DNA of 54,372 nucleotides from assembly GCA_937934655.1 (NCBI GenBank), contig CALGZB010000037.1, positions 1 through 54,372 on the forward strand, written 5' to 3'. This stretch comes from an uncultured Acidimicrobiales bacterium. Its GTDB lineage: Bacteria; Actinomycetota; Acidimicrobiia; Acidimicrobiales; SHLQ01. Position numbers and translations under genes: made by a program. Below the pieces are notes generated by a model. That model saw only the letters and a program-made list of their open reading frames with translations. It searched no databases and was not told the origin of the DNA. Numbering within the stretch: the first letter of the stretch is position 1; the number at the start of each line of letters is the position of its first letter. This document shows positions 50,942 through 54,372 of the stretch, in pieces.

Positions 50942-52480
50942 ATGAGCGACACCACGTCGGCGGAGGTCTCACTCGATGAACTCGATGAACTCGATGAACT
51001 CGATGAACTCGATGAACTCGATGAACTCGATGAACTCGATGAACTCGATGAACTCGATGAAGATCTAACAGCGCCGACCGCCGCAACCGCGGTGGGGTGC
51101 CTCTTTGCCGCCGTTGGTGTGCTCATTGGGTTCAAAACCCTCGGCGACAACAGCTTCTTCACCCACCTTCAGACCGGTGAACTCTTCCTTCGGGATGGGT
51201 TCTTTACCAGCGATCCCTACACCTTCACCGGCGGCCCGGATGCGCCAGTGGTGGTGCAATCGTGGTTTGCATCGCTCATCTATGCCGTACTGAATCGCCT
51301 CGGCGGAGGCGTTGCACTCCAGGTGTTCCGGGCGCTCCTCACCGCCGGGTTGGCCACACTCGTTTGGCGGCTCAGTAGCACCGACGGGCTTACCGACAAA
51401 CCCAACATGATCCTCGCCCGGGTCGCCTCCGTCGCTCCAGCGATCTTCCTGGGCCTCATCATGTGGTCCGAACGTCCTCTGCTGTTCGGCCTCGTCGGAA
51501 TTGCCGCCGTCCTCTTTGTCGCCAACAACGACGTCTCACCGAAGCCCCTCGCCCTGGTCGGCCTTCTCTGGGTCTGGAGCCACGGATCCTTCCCTCTCGG
51601 TATTGCGCTTCTGTGTGCACTTGCCGTGGGCACGCTGCTCGACGGCCGCCGTCCAGACCGGGAACTCCGAGCCCTTGGTTGGCTTACCGCCGGCATCCTT
51701 GTGGGCGGAATCGCAAATCCGTACGGCCCCAAGCTCCTGCTCTTCCCGATTGAGCTCCTTCAACGCGGCGAGGTGCTCAGCCATATCGCCGAGTGGCAAC
51801 CACTCAATCCCAAATCGTTCCTCGCCCAACTGTTCCTTATCGGGGCAGCGCTGATGCTCGCATCGCTGGTTCGGGTCCGTTCGTTCCGAACCGCTCTTGT
51901 TGGCTTAACCTTTCTGGGTCTGGCCATCATGAGCGTCCGCAACATGAGTGTCGCCGCGATCGTCTTTGTGCCGATCATCGCTCAGGGCTTCCACGGTGTC
52001 GGCAAAACCGTCGATACGCGACGCTCCGAATGGACTCGCAAGATGGTGGTGCTTACCGGCGCCGCCGCGTTGTTCATCTCGATGGCCAGTGTGTTCACTC
52101 AGCCCACATGGTCACTCGACCGGTATCCGATCGACGCCCTCGATTGGATGGAAGACGAAGGGATCCTCGATCCTGACGCACCCTTCGCTCACCCCGATTA
52201 CGTAGGCAACTTCCTTGAACTCCGCTCCGACGCCGAGATCCCGGTGTACATCGACGACCGGTACGAGTTTCACTCGATCGAATTGGTAAACGACTACCTC
52301 GCGCTTTTCTTCGCAGAAGACGATTGGGAGGCCAGCCTCGACCGCTACGACCTCAACATCGTGTTGTGGAACGAAGGCTCCGACCTCGCCGAACGGCTAG
52401 AAGACTCTGCCAGTTGGTCCACGGTCTACGAAGACGAAGACTGGGTCGTCAGTTGCCGCAACAAGTGCGTCCCTAGCTAG
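50942..52480 (+). CDS. Polytopic membrane protein with N-terminal LDE repeats
   Basis: 512 residues. After MSDTTSAEVS come ten LDE repeats, a strongly acidic, helix-prone cytosolic segment. About ten membrane helices follow, starting VGCLFAAVGVLIGFKTLG. The outside loop has FFTHLQTGELFLRDG, and the last ~120 residues are soluble (HPDYVGNFLELRS, VYIDDRYEFHS). The layout resembles GT-C-type or other envelope proteins, but I cannot name a family. It starts 19 bp after tadC and may be in the same transcript. Its stop TAG overlaps the stop of the convergent selW-like gene within CTAG. Confidence 0.75.
   Translation: MSDTTSAEVSLDELDELDELDELDELDELDELDELDELDEDLTAPTAATAVGCLFAAVGVLIGFKTLGDNSFFTHLQTGELFLRDGFFTSDPYTFTGGPDAPVVVQSWFASLIYAVLNRLGGGVALQVFRALLTAGLATLVWRLSSTDGLTDKPNMILARVASVAPAIFLGLIMWSERPLLFGLVGIAAVLFVANNDVSPKPLALVGLLWVWSHGSFPLGIALLCALAVGTLLDGRRPDRELRALGWLTAGILVGGIANPYGPKLLLFPIELLQRGEVLSHIAEWQPLNPKSFLAQLFLIGAALMLASLVRVRSFRTALVGLTFLGLAIMSVRNMSVAAIVFVPIIAQGFHGVGKTVDTRRSEWTRKMVVLTGAAALFISMASVFTQPTWSLDRYPIDALDWMEDEGILDPDAPFAHPDYVGNFLELRSDAEIPVYIDDRYEFHSIELVNDYLALFFAEDDWEASLDRYDLNIVLWNEGSDLAERLEDSASWSTVYEDEDWVVSCRNKCVPS
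50972..51061 (+). repeat. 9-bp tandem repeat, ten perfect copies
   Basis: CTCGATGAA is repeated ten times without a mismatch and encodes Leu-Asp-Glu. Perfect identity points to recent expansion. Copy-number changes would keep the reading frame. Confidence 0.98.
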
Positions 52481-52740
52481 GTGCCGAAGCGGCGAATACC
52501 TTCGCCATAGGCTGCGGTGAAAAGCTCAAGGATTTCGCCGTCTTTTGCGTGACGCCCGGTCGCATGTTTCGAGTAGAGCACCTCGCCATCAACCTCGACG
52601 TCGTACACGCCTGCTCCCCCGGTGACGAGCTTTAGCGATCCGATCACATGCTGGTAGTTACTGAGCAGTCCAGACGCAGCGCTCACGGCGCGGCCGGAAT
52701 AATCTCAAGGAACGCAATACGTGATGCTGATCTCGTGCAT
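52477..52740 (-). CDS. SelW/Rdx-family protein with in-frame UGA, candidate selenoprotein
   Basis: Read from ATG 52740 the frame gives MHEISITYCVP, a TGA at 52707-52705, then DYSGRAVSAASGLLSNYQHV and VTGGAGVYDVEVDGEVLYSK, ATGRHAKDGEILELF. The family (SelW/SelT/SelH, Rdx) has a CxxC or CxxU redox motif exactly there, so UGA replaces the second Cys. With UGA read as Sec the protein has 87 residues, the family's normal length; without it only a truncated piece from GTG 52686 remains. A GCGC-CGUGA-GCGC hairpin begins about 13 nt after the UGA, in the range of bacterial SECIS elements. The alternative is a nonsense mutation. Confidence 0.8.
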
Positions 52741-52783
52741 GGTGCCAACCTAGCCCGACGCAGCATGAGTAACGGCAAAAGTG

Positions 52784-52823
52784 GGCGTAACGTGAGTAAG
52801 CGTCCCCTTACTCACGTTACGCC
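52784..52823. other. 17-bp perfect hairpin
   Basis: GGCGTAACGTGAGTAAG (52784-52800) pairs with CTTACTCACGTTACGCC (52807-52823) around CGTCCC. There is no T-run on either side. It lies 44 bp upstream of the candidate selenoprotein start and could be a protein-binding palindrome or an RNA structure. Confidence 0.7.
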
Positions 52824-52979
52824 TGCGAAGAGGTCAGCCGTCCCACTGTCCCCGCCGTGCAGTTAGTGAGACGGGCAAAGATGATTCACCAGTCGTCCTG
52901 CCTGCAATACATCGCAGTTTAGCGATGGGCCAGACCGGCCAACACGTCTCCGAGACAACCGCGAACACTGTTCCGAACC

Positions 52980-53018
52980 GAGGGGAGAGGGAGGGAGGAA
53001 TGGCGGGAGGGAGGGGAC
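52980..53018 (+). other. G-run cluster with G-quadruplex potential
   Basis: Six or more runs of at least three G are spaced by one to about seven bases (GAGGGGAGAGGGAGGGAGG, then GGCGGGAGGGAGGGG). This satisfies the usual G3-N1-7 quadruplex pattern on the plus strand. Confidence 0.6.
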
Positions 53019-53243
53019 CCCACCCCATGTTCGGATTGCTAGCAGTTCTTTAGGTTCAGGTGGGAAGCCCCAACCCATCTGGGCGGCGGACCAGAGGATC
53101 GAGGTGGCCGAAGTCTTTCCCCGACTTCGAGCCATCTCGATCTCCAACAGAGGGCAACTGATGGCGAACTAGGAACCGACAGGGCGCAGGACCTTGAAGG
53201 CACAGCTGCTGGAATGAGGCTCAGGCCCCATTACCGTGGACAC

Positions 53244-54011
53244 GTGAGTGAGTTGTCCGAAGCCACAGTCCGCAGTTACCTCGACCGCATCGGGATCGAC
53301 GAAACGCCCGCCGTCACTTTCGACTGGCTTGCCCGACTTCAACGAGCGCATCTCAGCACGGTGCCATTCGAGAATCTCGATGTGGTGGCCGGGCGTCGGG
53401 TCTTCACCGATCTTGACCATTCACTCGCCAAGATCCTTGACCGCAACCGGGGCGGTTGGTGTTTTGAACTCAACGGAGCGTTTGGCGCTCTTCTCGAAGC
53501 CATCGGTTTTCCGGTCGGCCGCTTGGGCGCTGCCGTTCTTCTCGACGGCCCAACCACTGTCATCGACCACCTGACTCTGGAGGTCATGGTCGACGAACCG
53601 TTCCTCGTCGACGTCGGATTCGGCGACAGTTTCTCAACCCCGCTGCGCCTCAACACCACCGATGAACAAGACGGTGGCACCGGAACGTTCCAGTTCATTG
53701 CGAGTCCTCAAGGCACAACAATGGCTCGGCTCGACGATGGAGTACCGGTGGCGCAGTACCGCTTCAAACGGGTAGAGCACGCTCTGAAGGACTTCGTCGC
53801 TGCCAGCGATGCGTTACAGGATGACAAGACGTTGCACTGGAGTAACAAACCCTTCGCAACCAGGCTCATCGGTGGCGGCCCCCAACGGGTCACCCTGTTG
53901 AAGGACAGACTCAAACATACGGGCGGCGATCAGTACCAAGAGACCTCGATACCCCAACAAGACTGGGACGCAACGCTTCAGACCTGGTTCGGGATGGACC
54001 GACACGCCTAG
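53244..54011 (+). CDS. nat: Arylamine N-acetyltransferase
   Basis: About 255 residues from GTG 53244 (VSELSEATVRSYLDRIG); an in-frame start at 53214 is possible. The catalytic triad is visible: Cys in NRGGWCFELNGAFG, His in VIDHLTLEVMVD and Asp in LVDVGFGDSF. LSTVPFENLDV is the N-terminal family motif. The enzyme moves acetyl from acetyl-CoA to arylamines or hydrazines; in mycobacteria it is tied to cell-wall lipid synthesis. It stands alone here. Confidence 0.94.
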   Translation: MSELSEATVRSYLDRIGIDETPAVTFDWLARLQRAHLSTVPFENLDVVAGRRVFTDLDHSLAKILDRNRGGWCFELNGAFGALLEAIGFPVGRLGAAVLLDGPTTVIDHLTLEVMVDEPFLVDVGFGDSFSTPLRLNTTDEQDGGTGTFQFIASPQGTTMARLDDGVPVAQYRFKRVEHALKDFVAASDALQDDKTLHWSNKPFATRLIGGGPQRVTLLKDRLKHTGGDQYQETSIPQQDWDATLQTWFGMDRHA

Positions 54012-54047
54012 CGGCTTCAAGCGCTCGAGTGCACGTGACCGCCCTAA

Positions 54048-54181
54048 GCGCCGCTTCTGGGCACCACGCCACTACGACCTAACCACAGGCAACCAGCGAG
54101 TTGCGGAGCAACTTGGTAAGGGCTTCGCCGCAGGCGAAACCGACGCTGTGCCCATACGCCAAAACTCGAGTCCCGCCAGGT
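54048..54181. repeat. Related copy of the palindrome's terminal boxes
   Basis: Bases 54048-54073 (GCGCCGCTTCTGGGCACCAC plus GCCACT) are identical to the complement of 40586-40611, 26 bases in all. CTCGAGTCCCGCCAGGT at 54165-54181 matches the complement of the palindrome's left end (39896-39911 region) with one mismatch. The two boxes are about 90 bp apart, just after the nat gene, so this is a second, shorter member of one intergenic repeat family. Confidence 0.8.
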
Positions 54182-54195
54182 TCAGCCCAAAAACA

Positions 54196-54225
54196 CAGAA
54201 GCCGGCCCGTGAGGGCCGGCTTCTG
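54196..54225 (-). terminator. Terminator of the Flp pilin gene
   Basis: CAGAAGCCGGCCC and GGGCCGGCTTCTG form a 13-bp stem. On the minus strand it is followed by TGTTTTTGGG, fitting a factor-independent terminator 40 bp after the pilin stop. Confidence 0.8.
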
Positions 54226-54265
54226 CTTTCTAGCTTTCGTTTAGCTTGCGCTAAAGACGAATGGC

Positions 54266-54372
54266 TTAGTTGTCAACCTTCGAGGCGATCTCGGAGAAGC
54301 TCTTCGAGGCGCTCTTACCGAGCAGGGTTACTGCTGCGATACATACGACGGCGATAAGGGCAACAAGGAGGG
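54266..54372 (-). CDS. Flp-family type IVb pilin, C-terminal part (runs off the window)
   Basis: The minus-strand frame from the window edge reads LLVALIAVVCIAAVTLLGKS, then ASKSFSEIASKVDN and TAA at 54268-54266. A hydrophobic helix followed by a short Ser/Lys tail ending in S-x-I-A-x-K-V is typical of Flp/PilA pilins, which have about 55-65 residues. The processing site (usually G-x4-EYGL) would lie outside the window. It is the likely subunit for the Tad machine encoded at 44.2-50.9 kb. Confidence 0.75.
   Translation of the reverse strand, partial: LLVALIAVVCIAAVTLLGKSASKSFSEIASKVDN

Larger units (their letters stand above)
52741..53243. other. Intergenic region with hairpin and G-rich tract, no supported gene
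   Basis: This 503-bp stretch holds a 17-bp perfect hairpin (52784-52823) and a purine-rich run at 52980-53018. A short open stretch near 53101-53172 (EVAEVFPRLRAISISNRG) looks protein-like but has no start and no family I recognise; it may be a gene remnant. Otherwise I see nothing. Confidence 0.5.

Noticed and set aside
52962-52976. A GAAC-ACT-GTTC element as a LexA box
   Set aside because: The spacer is 3 bases, not 4, and no gene start is nearby in a suitable position.
53101-53172. A protein-like stretch EVAEVFPRLRAISISNRGQL
   Set aside because: No start codon in a sensible place and no family recognised; possibly a remnant but not enough to call.

Overview
This window is a chromosomal piece of a high-GC actinobacterium, most plausibly a marine/aquatic Acidimicrobiia (Ilumatobacter-like). 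The evidence is indirect: actinobacterial-style proteins throughout, a gapA-pgk-tpiA-secG run next to rapZ and uvrC, LexA boxes of the CGAAC-N4-GTTCG type, many GTG/TTG starts, and a 13E12/DUF222-type HNH nuclease. No rRNA is present, so the taxonomy is inferred.

Layout. 0-1.1 kb: the 5' part of an EamA transporter, divergent from a MarR regulator. 1.1-5.06 kb: a scarred integration region ending in an intact tRNA-Leu. It holds the 3' stump of an alpha/beta hydrolase, the 3' stump of a serine recombinase, a fragment of the tRNA 3' end (probable att site), a three-gene operon resembling an HTH-antitoxin/nucleotidyltransferase (AbiEii-like) pair plus a third gene, a small divergent gene, and 21-bp-spaced iterons. 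5.1-8.3 kb: a PAS-GGDEF-EAL protein and an SOS-box-controlled HNH protein. 8.3-17.3 kb (minus strand): a peptide-type solute-binding lipoprotein, secG, tpiA, pgk, gap, rapZ, a methyltransferase and uvrC. 17.2-29 kb (mostly plus strand): a surface-polysaccharide cluster with GT-C-like membrane protein, sugar-phosphate transferase, GT2, a WbpD/WbpB/WbpE-like sugar-modification set, epimerase, GT4-like enzyme, flippase and a second DegT aminotransferase. Arrays of a 12-bp repeat in opposite orientations lie at 21.2 and 29.0-29.25 kb. 29.2-37.6 kb (minus): uvrA, a GT-C-like membrane protein, uvrB and a flavin disulfide oxidoreductase. 37.7-42.2 kb: a decayed septum-formation gene, a biotin-carrier/carboxyltransferase fusion, an 804-bp intergenic palindrome and an acyl-CoA ligase. 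42.4-44.0 kb: rpsA. 44.2-50.9 kb: a Tad/Flp pilus operon (cpaB, tadZ, tadA, a VWA-tadB fusion, tadC). 50.9-54.4 kb: a membrane protein with ten LDE repeats, a SelW/Rdx gene with an in-frame UGA at its redox motif, an arylamine N-acetyltransferase, and the C-terminal part of a Flp pilin on the minus strand.

The strongest unexpected signals are: (1) the SelW-like gene at 52477-52740, whose CxxC second cysteine is encoded by TGA (candidate selenoprotein); (2) the long palindrome between convergent genes at 39894-40697, with related boxes near 54.05-54.18 kb; (3) the tRNA-Leu island with iterons, a 13+13 operator palindrome and a nucleotidyltransferase-like protein that appears to have lost its catalytic segment in frame; (4) 12-bp minisatellite arrays bracketing the sugar-modification module; (5) a histone-H1-like Ala/Lys/Pro tail on GAPDH; and (6) a tRNA-Leu whose anticodon reads AAG.
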